NCBI GenBank assembly: GCA_002343455.1
Contig: DDSR01000142.1
Coordinates: forward strand, 194 to 7,793
Direction of reading: 5' to 3'
DNA: 7,600 nt
Origin: Deltaproteobacteria bacterium UBA2385
GTDB taxonomy: Bacteria > Myxococcota_A > UBA796 > UBA2385
Shown: positions 1-5,957 of the stretch, piece after piece
Layout of the letters: every line of letters starts with the position of its first letter
Numbering within the stretch: position 1 is the stretch's first letter
Notes under the pieces: generated by a model
What the model was told of the DNA's origin: nothing
The model's database searches: none
The model's input: the letters and a program-made list of their open reading frames with translations, nothing else
Program-made: the position numbers and the translations under genes

Positions 1-682
1 GGCGGTGGGTGAGCCAGTTGCGCAGGCGGGCCGGGCGGAGCCAGCCCCGGCCGTAGAGGTAGCCGACCAGGATGCCGCCGAAGTGGCTGGTGCTGCTGGT
101 CCCGTCGTAGGAGAGGGCGACCAGCACCTGGATGCCGACCAGCACCAGGATGAAGGTGCGGACGCGCATCTCGCCGAAAAACATGAAGTTCATGCGCTCG
201 TTCCAGAGCACCGCGCCCCAGCAGACCGTCAGGCCCAGGACCGCGCCGCTGGCCCCCAGGTGGGCCCCCGTCCACAGGTGGCCGAGGCCGCTGCCGGGCG
301 CGAGCAGGGCCACGCCGGCCCCGACCAGGACGGTCAACAGCACCCCGCCGAGCGCGCAGGCGATGTAGGCGCGGATCAGGCCGCGGGCGCCCCACCAGCC
401 CTCGATCGGGCTGCCGAACCACCACAGGAAGAGCATGTTGAAGAGCAGGTGGCCGACATCGCTGGGGGCGTGCAGCAGCACGCCGGTCACCGCCTGCCAC
501 AGCCGGCCGTGCAGCAGGAAGTCGCGGGGGACCAGGGCCAGCTCGCGGGCGGCGAACTCGACGCCCAGGCGCAGCATGAGCAGGTAGACGACCCAGGCGA
601 CCACGTGGATCACGACCAGGCCGATCACGCCGCGGCCCGCGCTCGGGATGTTCAAGCCTCCTGCTCCCATTGCCTGTCGCAC
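1..682 (-). CDS. Rhomboid family intramembrane serine protease (3' end outside window)
   Basis: Translating the minus strand gives 227 residues with no stop before the window edge, so the C-terminus is missing. The protein is a multi-helix membrane protein with the rhomboid signature. A HLLFN motif lies in an early helix (His78, Asn82, which line the oxyanion hole in the family). GASGAVLG carries the nucleophile Ser145, and SHFGGILVGYLYGR carries the general base His200. The Ser-to-His distance of 55 residues is close to that of E. coli GlpG (53). Such enzymes cut single-pass membrane proteins within the bilayer; the substrate here is unknown. I chose the GTG at 682-680 because GGAGG lies 5 nt upstream. 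An in-frame ATG four codons later (670-668) has a poorer ribosome site. The gene is divergent from the metal transporter. Family assignment is firm; activity is inferred from the complete catalytic residues. Confidence 0.93.
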   Translation of the reverse strand, partial: MRQAMGAGGLNIPSAGRGVIGLVVIHVVAWVVYLLMLRLGVEFAARELALVPRDFLLHGRLWQAVTGVLLHAPSDVGHLLFNMLFLWWFGSPIEGWWGARGLIRAYIACALGGVLLTVLVGAGVALLAPGSGLGHLWTGAHLGASGAVLGLTVCWGAVLWNERMNFMFFGEMRVRTFILVLVGIQVLVALSYDGTSSTSHFGGILVGYLYGRGWLRPARLRNWLTHR

Positions 683-687
683 CCTTG

Positions 688-692
688 CCTCC
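688..692 (-). promoter_or_regulatory. Ribosome binding site deciding the rhomboid start
   Basis: On the minus strand this reads GGAGG and is followed by 5 nt and then GTG (682-680). It supports the GTG over the ATG at 670-668, which would sit 17 nt from this motif. Confidence 0.7.
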
Positions 693-730
693 GGTGGGTT
701 CGCCACCGCGACCCCTCCCCAGGGTCATTA

Positions 731-757
731 GCGCATGGGGACCTCTTCGCCATGCGC
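731..757. repeat. 8-bp inverted repeat / stem-loop in the divergent intergenic region
   Basis: GCGCATGG (731-738) and CCATGCGC (750-757) are perfect reverse complements around an 11-nt spacer. The element touches the left end of the larger palindrome (756-800), sharing two bases, and lies in the probable leader of the rhomboid transcript. It could be a leader hairpin or a protein site. It has no T-run, so it is not an intrinsic terminator. Confidence 0.6.
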
Positions 758-800
758 GGGTATGACTAGCTAGTGCCTGGCACTAGCTAGTCATACCCGC
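756..800. promoter_or_regulatory. Perfect 22-bp inverted repeat with NikR-like half-sites, candidate metal-responsive operator
   Basis: Arms 756-777 and 779-800 are exact reverse complements around one T (778). Each arm also contains the self-complementary decamer ACTAGCTAGT (765-774 and 782-791), so the rare tetramer CTAG occurs four times. The outer part carries GTATGA (760-765) and TCATAC (791-796). These are the half-sites of the E. coli NikR operator GTATGA-N16-TCATAC, but the spacer here is 25 bp. The element ends 34 bp before the start codon of a nickel/cobalt transporter, where a repressor would cover the upstream promoter region. A REP-like or other mobile palindrome is the main alternative. 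The repeat is certain; its regulatory role is inferred. Confidence 0.6.
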
Positions 801-834
801 AGCGGTCCCCGCGGCTTTCAGATAGTGCCGCACC

Positions 835-2346
835 ATGCTCCTCCTGCTGCTGATGCTCAGCGCGCTGTCCTGGGCCCACCCCTTCGGGGCCGAGCTCTAC
901 GGTCACCTCGTCGAGGTCCGGCTCTCCGGCCAGACCGTGCGCGTCGACTACCTGGCCGAGGTCAGCACGGTCGACCACCTGCGCGACCTGCGGACCTTCG
1001 CCGCCACGGCGGCCCCCACCTCCGCCGCAGACGACAAGCCCCTGGAGCAGCGCTACGTCGAGCGGGTCCTCGACGAGCTGGAGACGGGCATCCAGGTCCA
1101 CGCCGACGGGCAGCGCCTGCCGCTGCGCCGGGTCCAGGTCGAGGAGGAGAGCGGGCGGGGCGACACCCGCTTCGTCAGCTTCCGCCTCGCCCTGCAGGCC
1201 GAGCTGCCGCCGGGCAGCCAGCAGCTCAACGTCGTCAACGCCAACCTCCCTGGCACCCCGGCCCTCTTCAACACCCGGCTGCTGGTCAGCGACGAGATCG
1301 TCGTCGACGAGTGCAGCCTCTTCGAGGTGGTCGACGGCGCGCTGAAGCGCGATCGCTCCGACGAGTGGCTCGCCGACCCCAAGGCCCGCGAGCTGCGCCT
1401 CTCCTACCGGGTGCGGGGCGAGGCCGGGGCCGCCCTCAGCAGGGGCTTCCGCCGCCTCGCCGCCAGCGGGCCGGTGGACGAGTATGTCGACGCCACCAGC
1501 CGGCTCTCCTCGGTGGAGCCCGACCCCCTGCTCGACCTGGTCCGCGGCGAGCTGACCCCCACGACCGTGGCGCTCGGCCTGCTGACCGCGGTGGTGCTGG
1601 GCGTGCTGCACGGCCTCTCGCCTGGCCACGGCAAGGCCCTGGTCGCCGCCTACCTCGTCGGCAGCCGCCGCTCGTACCGGCAGGCGATCGCCCTGGGCGT
1701 CGTCGTCACCATCACCCACACCCTGGCCGTCTTCGTGCTGGGGGGCGTCGCCCTGGTGCTGGCCGAGCGCTTCGAGCCCGAGCGGGTGCTGCCCTGGATG
1801 GAGCTCGCCAGCGGGCTGCTCATCGTCGGGGTGGGGGTCAGCCTGCTGCGCGCGCGGCTGCCGGCGGCCTGGCAGCGGGAGTCGCAGGCCCACGATCACA
1901 GTCATGCGCACTCGCACTCGCACTCGCACTCGCACTCGCACGACCACGGCGACGAGGACGCCCACGCGCGCTTCCACGCCCGCGCGGTGAACGACGCCGG
2001 TCAGGGCTGGCGGGGGTTGATCGCCCTGGGCGTCTCGGGGGGGCTGGTGCCCTGCCCGTCGGCGCTGGTGCTGTTGCTGACGGCGATCGGCCTGCAGCGG
2101 GTAGGGCTGGGGCTGGTGCTGGTGACGGCGTTCTCGTTCGGGCTGGCCCTGCTCGTCAGCGGGCTGGGCATCGCGGTGCTGTTGCTGGGGGACAGGCTGG
2201 GAGGGCTGGAGGGCTCCGGGCGGGCGAGGAGGGTGCTGCCGGCCTTCAGCGCGGTGGTGGTGACCGTGTTGGGCCTGGTGATCTGCTGGCGAGGGGTGGT
2301 CAGCGTGGCCGGGGTTGTCAGCCCGTCGGGGGTTGTCGGGGGCTGA
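835..2346 (+). CDS. NicO/RcnA-type nickel/cobalt transporter with secreted N-terminal domain
   Basis: This 503-residue inner-membrane transporter probably moves Ni2+ or Co2+. Export (as in RcnA) or uptake cannot be decided from sequence. Residues 1-14 form a short signal peptide ending SWA, so the mature protein would start HPFG, a potential N-terminal metal ligand. Residues 15-240 form an extracytoplasmic domain like that of other long NicO proteins. Six membrane segments follow, near 243-265, 284-308, 322-343, 394-420, 424-452 and 468-485. Family motifs are HGLSPGHGK (259-267), ITHT (293-296) and GGLVPCPSA (from 402). A His-rich loop at 353-382, between helices 3 and 4, includes five His-Ser pairs. 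The ATG at 835 has no clear Shine-Dalgarno, but GATAGT at 821-826 could be a -10 box, so a leaderless or short-leader start is possible. It looks monocistronic: the next gene is 279 bp away. Confidence 0.88.
   Translation: MLLLLLMLSALSWAHPFGAELYGHLVEVRLSGQTVRVDYLAEVSTVDHLRDLRTFAATAAPTSAADDKPLEQRYVERVLDELETGIQVHADGQRLPLRRVQVEEESGRGDTRFVSFRLALQAELPPGSQQLNVVNANLPGTPALFNTRLLVSDEIVVDECSLFEVVDGALKRDRSDEWLADPKARELRLSYRVRGEAGAALSRGFRRLAASGPVDEYVDATSRLSSVEPDPLLDLVRGELTPTTVALGLLTAVVLGVLHGLSPGHGKALVAAYLVGSRRSYRQAIALGVVVTITHTLAVFVLGGVALVLAERFEPERVLPWMELASGLLIVGVGVSLLRARLPAAWQRESQAHDHSHAHSHSHSHSHSHDHGDEDAHARFHARAVNDAGQGWRGLIALGVSGGLVPCPSALVLLLTAIGLQRVGLGLVLVTAFSFGLALLVSGLGIAVLLLGDRLGGLEGSGRARRVLPAFSAVVVTVLGLVICWRGVVSVAGVVSPSGVVGG
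1909..1938 (+). repeat. Five perfect tandem copies of the hexamer CACTCG
   Basis: The repeat encodes (His-Ser)x5 inside the cytoplasmic or periplasmic loop between transporter helices 3 and 4. The unit is 6 bp, so slippage would add or remove one His-Ser pair without changing frame. It lies within a longer His/Asp-rich stretch, a likely metal-binding loop. Confidence 0.9.
2293..2346 (+). repeat. Three degenerate 18-bp tandem units at the 3' end of the transporter gene
   Basis: Units at 2293-2310, 2311-2328 and 2329-2346 encode GVVSVA, GVVSPS and GVVGG-stop. GGGGTTGTC is identical in units two and three, exactly 18 bp apart. The stop codon is in the last unit. This looks like a recent tandem duplication of the extreme C-terminus. 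Confidence 0.65.
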
Positions 2347-2369
2347 GGGGGCAGGGCCGCAGTGGAGGC

Positions 2370-2410
2370 GGTGCCAGGTATTTCCATGGCAATTGATGAT
2401 ACCTGACACC
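2370..2410. repeat. Imperfect 12-bp inverted repeat downstream of the transporter
   Basis: Arm 2370-2381 and arm 2399-2410 pair over 12 bp with one mismatch, around a 17-nt spacer. The arms read GGTGCCAGGTAT and ATACCTGACACC. There is no T-run after it, so a classical Rho-independent terminator is unlikely. It shares the modules GTGCC and GGTAT with the palindrome at 756-800, in swapped order. It could be a transcript-end hairpin, a REP-like element or an operator. Confidence 0.6.
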
Positions 2411-2463
2411 TGAATCGCCCCGGCACCCGCGCCGACCGGAGCACGGCGAGCCTCATTATGGTC

Positions 2464-2532
2464 GACATCCATGTCAATGTGATGCGGTTGTTTCGATGGG
2501 GTTGAGGGTGTGTTCGTTCCAAGGTGTTGGAA
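2464..2532. promoter_or_regulatory. Two small dyads upstream of the sigma-54 promoter, possible activator sites
   Basis: GACAT-CC-ATGTC (2464-2475) and TTCCAA-GGTG-TTGGAA (2517-2532) are perfect inverted repeats. They lie roughly 100 and 50 bp upstream of the predicted transcription start. The distal one is at a distance usual for a sigma-54 enhancer-binding protein. Short dyads also arise by chance, so this is a weak call. Confidence 0.3.
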
Positions 2533-2549
2533 TCACGGAATCGGAGCCG

Positions 2550-2566
2550 TTGGCACGGGCCGTGCG
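2550..2566 (+). promoter_or_regulatory. Candidate sigma-54 (RpoN) -24/-12 promoter for the envelope operon
   Basis: TTGGCACG (2550-2557), four bases, then GTGC (2562-2565) matches the sigma-54 consensus YTGGCACG-N4-TTGC in 11 of 12 positions. The invariant GG (2552-2553) and GC (2564-2565) are separated by the required 10 bp. Transcription would start near 2577, about 50 nt before the GTG at 2626. The same bases form a GCACGG-G-CCGTGC dyad, so part of the pattern could reflect a repressor site instead. Confidence 0.65.
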
Positions 2567-2615
2567 TTCAGTCGGCACAAAGACTGACCCCGCGGTTGTC
2601 CACCCGCGTCCCCTT

Positions 2616-2619
2616 GGAG
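2616..2619 (+). promoter_or_regulatory. Ribosome binding site deciding the start at 2626
   Basis: GGAG followed by 6 nt and GTG. The same GGAG-N6-start spacing recurs at the next two genes (4188 and 5958). It places the start immediately before a clean signal peptide, rather than 34 codons upstream at 2524, which would also lie upstream of the sigma-54 promoter. Confidence 0.7.
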
Positions 2620-2625
2620 TGCTAC

Positions 2626-4191
2626 GTGTCCCCACGCCCCCACTGTGTTGTCGCCGTCCTCTTCGGCCTCGCCAGCGTGCCCGCCCTCGCGGCTGAGCCG
2701 TCCATCTACACCTGGCAGGCCTCGCCGACCGAGGTGCAGCTGCTCGAGGACACCACCGTCCTCCCTGCCGGCATGGGGGCGCTGTTCGTGCCCGCGCTGA
2801 CCACCTCCACGGACGAGCCGAGCGTCTTCATCGTCAGCCCGGACGCGGTCAAGCTCGCCCGCACCGGCGAGCGGGTGATCCTCCCTCCTGGTCGATACGT
2901 CGTGGTCGCCGGCTCCTCCGATCCCCGGCGGGGAGCGGGGGCGACGGTCGAGGTCCGCGAGGGCCGCACGGCCGTCGCTCCGGTGCTCTGGGGGGCGATG
3001 AAGGTCGAGGTGGTCGACCGCGGCTTGCGTCGACACGACGGACCCTACACGCTGGTCGAGGTGAGCAGCGGCGACAGCATCGAGCTGCCCGAGGTGCTCG
3101 ACACCGAGGAGGGGGTTCGCACCCTGCTGCTGAAGCCGGGCCTCTACCGGCTCATGCAGCCAGGGGCGAAGACGCTGACGGGGCCGGACTTCGCCACCGT
3201 TCACGTTCCCGAGGGCGGGCTGGTGCACTTCCGTCTGTTCATGGATCGGGGCTCGGGGCAGTTCCGAGGAGGTGGCGTCATCCCTGCGGAGCTGTCGACG
3301 CCCGAGGCCCGCCCGCCCGACAGCGACTGGACCGGCAGCCTGGTCGTCGGCGTGGATGGGACCTTCAGCCAGACCCAGCATGTGCCGGGGATGCTGGACA
3401 TGGCCCAGATCGCCGGCAACGGCTTCCTCGACGGCAGGGCTCGCTACCAGGGAGATATGCACGCCCTGTCCCTGACCGCCGAGCTGGCCCTGGGCCAGCA
3501 GTACCTCGGCTTCACCGAGGGCCGGGATCTGCCGATCATCAAGTCCCAGGATCGGGCCGCGCTGGGCGCCCGCTACACCTTCTTGTTCAACGAGGGGGTG
3601 GGCCTGTATGTGCGCGGCACGGGGGAGACCCAGCTCTTCGACACCAACGCCATCGCCACCGAGGACCTGACGGTCGCCCTGCGCAAGCGTGACGGCAGCG
3701 TGGAGTATGTCGACGTCGACGGCGGGGACAGCTACCGGATCTCCGAGGCCCTCTCGCCGCTGATGCTCCAGACCAGCACGGGGCTGGAGACGCGCTTCGC
3801 CTCGACCCGCTGGCTGGACGTGTCGGTCTACGGCGGCCCCGGCTACCGTTGGAACCGCTACAACGGGGCCTACGTCAACGAGGACAACCCCGACACGCGG
3901 GCGGTCGAGTACACGCGGGTGGGGGACTTCGAACAGTTCGGCATCGACGTCGGCCTGTCCGGCTTCATGCGCCTGTCGGGCTGGATGACCAACACGACGA
4001 GCATCGGGACCTTCTGGGAGTTCGACGCCTTCGACGCGCCGGTCCTGGAGCTGGACAACACGCTGAACCTGCGGATCACCGAGCTGCTCTCGATCAACTA
4101 CGTCGTCAACCTGTACCGGGTCCCGCGCGTGACCGAGGAGCTGCAGGTCCGACAGGGCGCCTTCCTGCGCGCCAAGTGGAGCCTGCTGTGA
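2626..4191 (+). CDS. Exported beta-rich protein with probable C-terminal outer-membrane barrel, first gene of the operon
   Basis: The product has 521 residues from a GTG start. Residues 1-22 are a signal peptide ending PALA, cleaved before AEPS. Residues 24-228 look like two similar beta-sandwich-type segments. Each has a GRY/GLY turn (PPGRYVVVAG; KPGLYRLMQPG) followed by a strand pair, which resembles PEGA-like surface repeats. From about Trp235 to the end the sequence alternates hydrophobic and polar residues, with many aromatics and Gly-rich turns, like an 8-12 stranded barrel. Examples are GSLVVGVDGTF, LSLTAELALG, GLYVRGTGETQLF and the final strands around LSINYVVNLY. The last residues (KWSLL) lack a terminal Phe/Tyr, so barrel insertion is not proved. 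I do not recognise a named family. It overlaps the next gene by GTGA, which implies co-translation and a joint envelope role. Confidence 0.75.
   Translation: MSPRPHCVVAVLFGLASVPALAAEPSIYTWQASPTEVQLLEDTTVLPAGMGALFVPALTTSTDEPSVFIVSPDAVKLARTGERVILPPGRYVVVAGSSDPRRGAGATVEVREGRTAVAPVLWGAMKVEVVDRGLRRHDGPYTLVEVSSGDSIELPEVLDTEEGVRTLLLKPGLYRLMQPGAKTLTGPDFATVHVPEGGLVHFRLFMDRGSGQFRGGGVIPAELSTPEARPPDSDWTGSLVVGVDGTFSQTQHVPGMLDMAQIAGNGFLDGRARYQGDMHALSLTAELALGQQYLGFTEGRDLPIIKSQDRAALGARYTFLFNEGVGLYVRGTGETQLFDTNAIATEDLTVALRKRDGSVEYVDVDGGDSYRISEALSPLMLQTSTGLETRFASTRWLDVSVYGGPGYRWNRYNGAYVNEDNPDTRAVEYTRVGDFEQFGIDVGLSGFMRLSGWMTNTTSIGTFWEFDAFDAPVLELDNTLNLRITELLSINYVVNLYRVPRVTEELQVRQGAFLRAKWSLL
4178..4181 (+). promoter_or_regulatory. 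Ribosome binding site deciding the start at 4188
   Basis: GGAG followed by 6 nt and GTG, lying inside the last codons of the barrel-like protein gene. It favours the GTG at 4188, which overlaps the upstream stop, over the ATG at 4233, which has no upstream purine-rich motif. Confidence 0.7.
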
Positions 4192-5918
4192 GCGCTCTCT
4201 CAAGAGTTCCCACCTCTGTACTCATTCCCTCCATGCTCCTCCTGGTGGCCAGCCAGGTCGGCTGCGGCGCCACGCTGGGCACCTCCATGCAGCTGGGCGC
4301 GACCCGGACCGCGCTCGATGCCCAGATGCTGGAGACCGCGCGGCTGGAGCGGGCCCTGATGGAGGCTGAGGCAGGCGCACGGCTCCCCGAGGCCAACGCG
4401 CACCAGCCTGTCTCCGAATTCAAGCTGCCGCCGCAGATCCCGGTCGACGACCCGGGAGCGGTGGCCAATTCCGAGCCTGAGCCCAAGACCCGCATGGAGC
4501 CCTACGCGCCGGTCGAGCCTCCCCCTCATGCGGGAGAGGAGGACCCCTGGGCCTCCTCGTATACGAGGGGCGGTGGGTCCGCGGGACTGGCGGACACCCT
4601 GCTGATCAAGGAGTCGATCGACCGGGTCGCGCGGGCCATCGAGCAGCAGACGATGATCGAGCTGGTCGACCGCCGGACCCTGGGGATCAGCCCCACCCCT
4701 GCACCGTCGGGGCCGGTCCCCGTGGCGAGCGCCGCATCTCCGCAGCTGGAGGCGTTGATGGCCGGTCAGGCCTCGCTCGCCGCGCAGCTTCAAGAGATGA
4801 GGGACGAGGAGGCCGCGGAGGAGGCGCAGGGTGCGGCAGAAGCGGCGAAGCTGAAGACCGGGTCGGTCGAGGCCGCCCGGGGTGCGACCTCGATGCGGGC
4901 GCAGAAGGAGCAGGACCCGCGGGTGGCCGCGCTCGAGCTGCAGCTTCGTGAGGCCCGTTCGGTCCGTACCGTTGAACAGCAGCAGGAACGTGAGGAGGCG
5001 GAAGAGCTCAACGCGCGGCACCTCGCCGAGCGTACGCAGGCCCTGGCCGAGATGGACGCGGGATACTCGGCGCTGGCCAGCCAACAGCGGTCGACCCTGG
5101 CCGCGATCGAGCAAGAGAACCGGGACCAGCGCCGCCCCTGGCAGTTCTGGCGACCGAAGGAGGAGGCCCCGCCGTCGACCCCGTCCCAGGACCCAGCCGT
5201 GGTGAGGGCTCAGCTCGACGCCTTGAAGGCAGCGACCCGGGCGGAGTGGGATGGGCTGCTCGCCCGCCAGGAGGAGGAGAAGGCCGCCATGGAGGCCCAG
5301 GAGCGGACCGCCGCGGCCGATCGCGCGGCCGTCGATGCCCGACTGTCCGAGCTCAGCGCGCGGATGGAGCAGATCGGCAGCCGCTCGTCGGTGGATCCCG
5401 CCGAGCTGGCGCGCATGGAGGAGCTGGCCGCCAGCGTCGAGGCGCTGCGTGCGCGCACCGGCGACCTCGAGATCGCCAGCATCGCCCGGCAGCAGCGCCT
5501 GATGGCGCGCCTGCAGCCGATCGCCGACGCCGGCCTGCAGGTCGACATCGAGGACGACCGGGCGCGGATCCAGCTGCCTGCCGATGTGATCTTCACGTCG
5601 GGGATGGCTACGCTGAGCCCGGCGGGGCTGGCCTCGGTGGAGACGATCGGATCGACGCTGTTGAAGGCCAGCAGCGTGCGCGTGCAGATCGAGGGTCACA
5701 CCGACTCCGTGCCCGTCACCAACAAGAGCCGGACCAACTGGGATGTGGGCTATGACCGGGCCAGGTCCGTGCTCGACCGGCTGGTCGGGCAGGGGGTGCC
5801 AGCCGACCAGATCAGCGCTGCCTCCTTTGGCGACACCCGACCCGTGGCGAGCAACGACACCGACGACGGCCGCAGCCTCAACCGGCGGGTCGAGATCATC
5901 GTCGTGCTCACCGACTGA
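4188..5918 (+). CDS. OmpA-domain coiled-coil lipoprotein, probable peptidoglycan tether
   Basis: The product has 576 residues from a GTG that overlaps the upstream stop (GTGA). The N-terminus has an Arg, a hydrophobic core and QVGC with Cys26, a plausible though non-ideal lipobox. Residues 60-130 are Pro/Glu-rich. Long charged, Ala/Glu/Gln-rich coiled-coil stretches run at about 186-310 and 340-455. A Trp/Pro break (PWQFWRP, 317-323) separates them. The C-terminal 440-575 is an OmpA/MotB-type peptidoglycan-binding domain. It has IEGHTDS with Asp506, NWDVGYDRA, and NRRVEI with Arg567, where the family's diaminopimelate-binding Asp and Arg lie. It probably spans from a membrane-anchored Cys to the cell wall. 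The length and central coiled coil exceed ordinary Pal proteins, so it may hold or space the barrel-like protein encoded upstream. Confidence 0.85.
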   Translation: MSALSRVPTSVLIPSMLLLVASQVGCGATLGTSMQLGATRTALDAQMLETARLERALMEAEAGARLPEANAHQPVSEFKLPPQIPVDDPGAVANSEPEPKTRMEPYAPVEPPPHAGEEDPWASSYTRGGGSAGLADTLLIKESIDRVARAIEQQTMIELVDRRTLGISPTPAPSGPVPVASAASPQLEALMAGQASLAAQLQEMRDEEAAEEAQGAAEAAKLKTGSVEAARGATSMRAQKEQDPRVAALELQLREARSVRTVEQQQEREEAEELNARHLAERTQALAEMDAGYSALASQQRSTLAAIEQENRDQRRPWQFWRPKEEAPPSTPSQDPAVVRAQLDALKAATRAEWDGLLARQEEEKAAMEAQERTAAADRAAVDARLSELSARMEQIGSRSSVDPAELARMEELAASVEALRARTGDLEIASIARQQRLMARLQPIADAGLQVDIEDDRARIQLPADVIFTSGMATLSPAGLASVETIGSTLLKASSVRVQIEGHTDSVPVTNKSRTNWDVGYDRARSVLDRLVGQGVPADQISAASFGDTRPVASNDTDDGRSLNRRVEIIVVLTD

Positions 5919-5957
5919 GTCGACCCCCAATCTGTTTCACCTCTGCTGGAGAACCCC

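Noticed and set aside
721..750. Tiny minus-strand frame (ATG-CGC-TAA) with an upstream GAGG in the rhomboid leader
   Set aside because: It has only two sense codons. It arises from the 8-bp stem-loop sequence, and nothing indicates it is translated.
5..769. Plus-strand open frame (254 codons) over the rhomboid region
   Set aside because: Its translation is Ala/Gln/Asp/His-rich without hydrophobic segments. The minus strand gives all rhomboid catalytic motifs in order.
1909..1938. CRISPR array
   Set aside because: The unit is 6 bp with no spacers and it encodes His-Ser in frame.
2370..2410. Rho-independent terminator for the transporter gene
   Set aside because: The stem is not GC-rich throughout, the loop is 17 nt, and no T-run follows on either strand.
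787..2472. Long minus-strand open frame (561 codons) opposite the transporter gene
   Set aside because: Its translation is low-complexity (Gln/His/Pro/Arg/Gly rich) with no signal or domain. It is the usual mirror of a GC-rich gene on the other strand.
2524..2625. Upstream 34-codon extension of the barrel-like protein from the ATG at 2524
   Set aside because: It would bury the signal peptide behind a basic stretch, lies across the sigma-54 promoter, and lacks a ribosome site. The GTG at 2626 has GGAG-N6.
2533..4203. Minus-strand open frame (556 codons) opposite the barrel-like protein gene
   Set aside because: It has no recognisable domain, its composition is typical of antisense frames in GC-rich DNA, and the plus strand has the signal peptide and ribosome sites.
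4200..5930. Minus-strand open frame (576 codons) opposite the OmpA-domain gene
   Set aside because: It is Leu/Arg/Gly/His-rich noise with no motif. The plus strand encodes an unmistakable OmpA domain.
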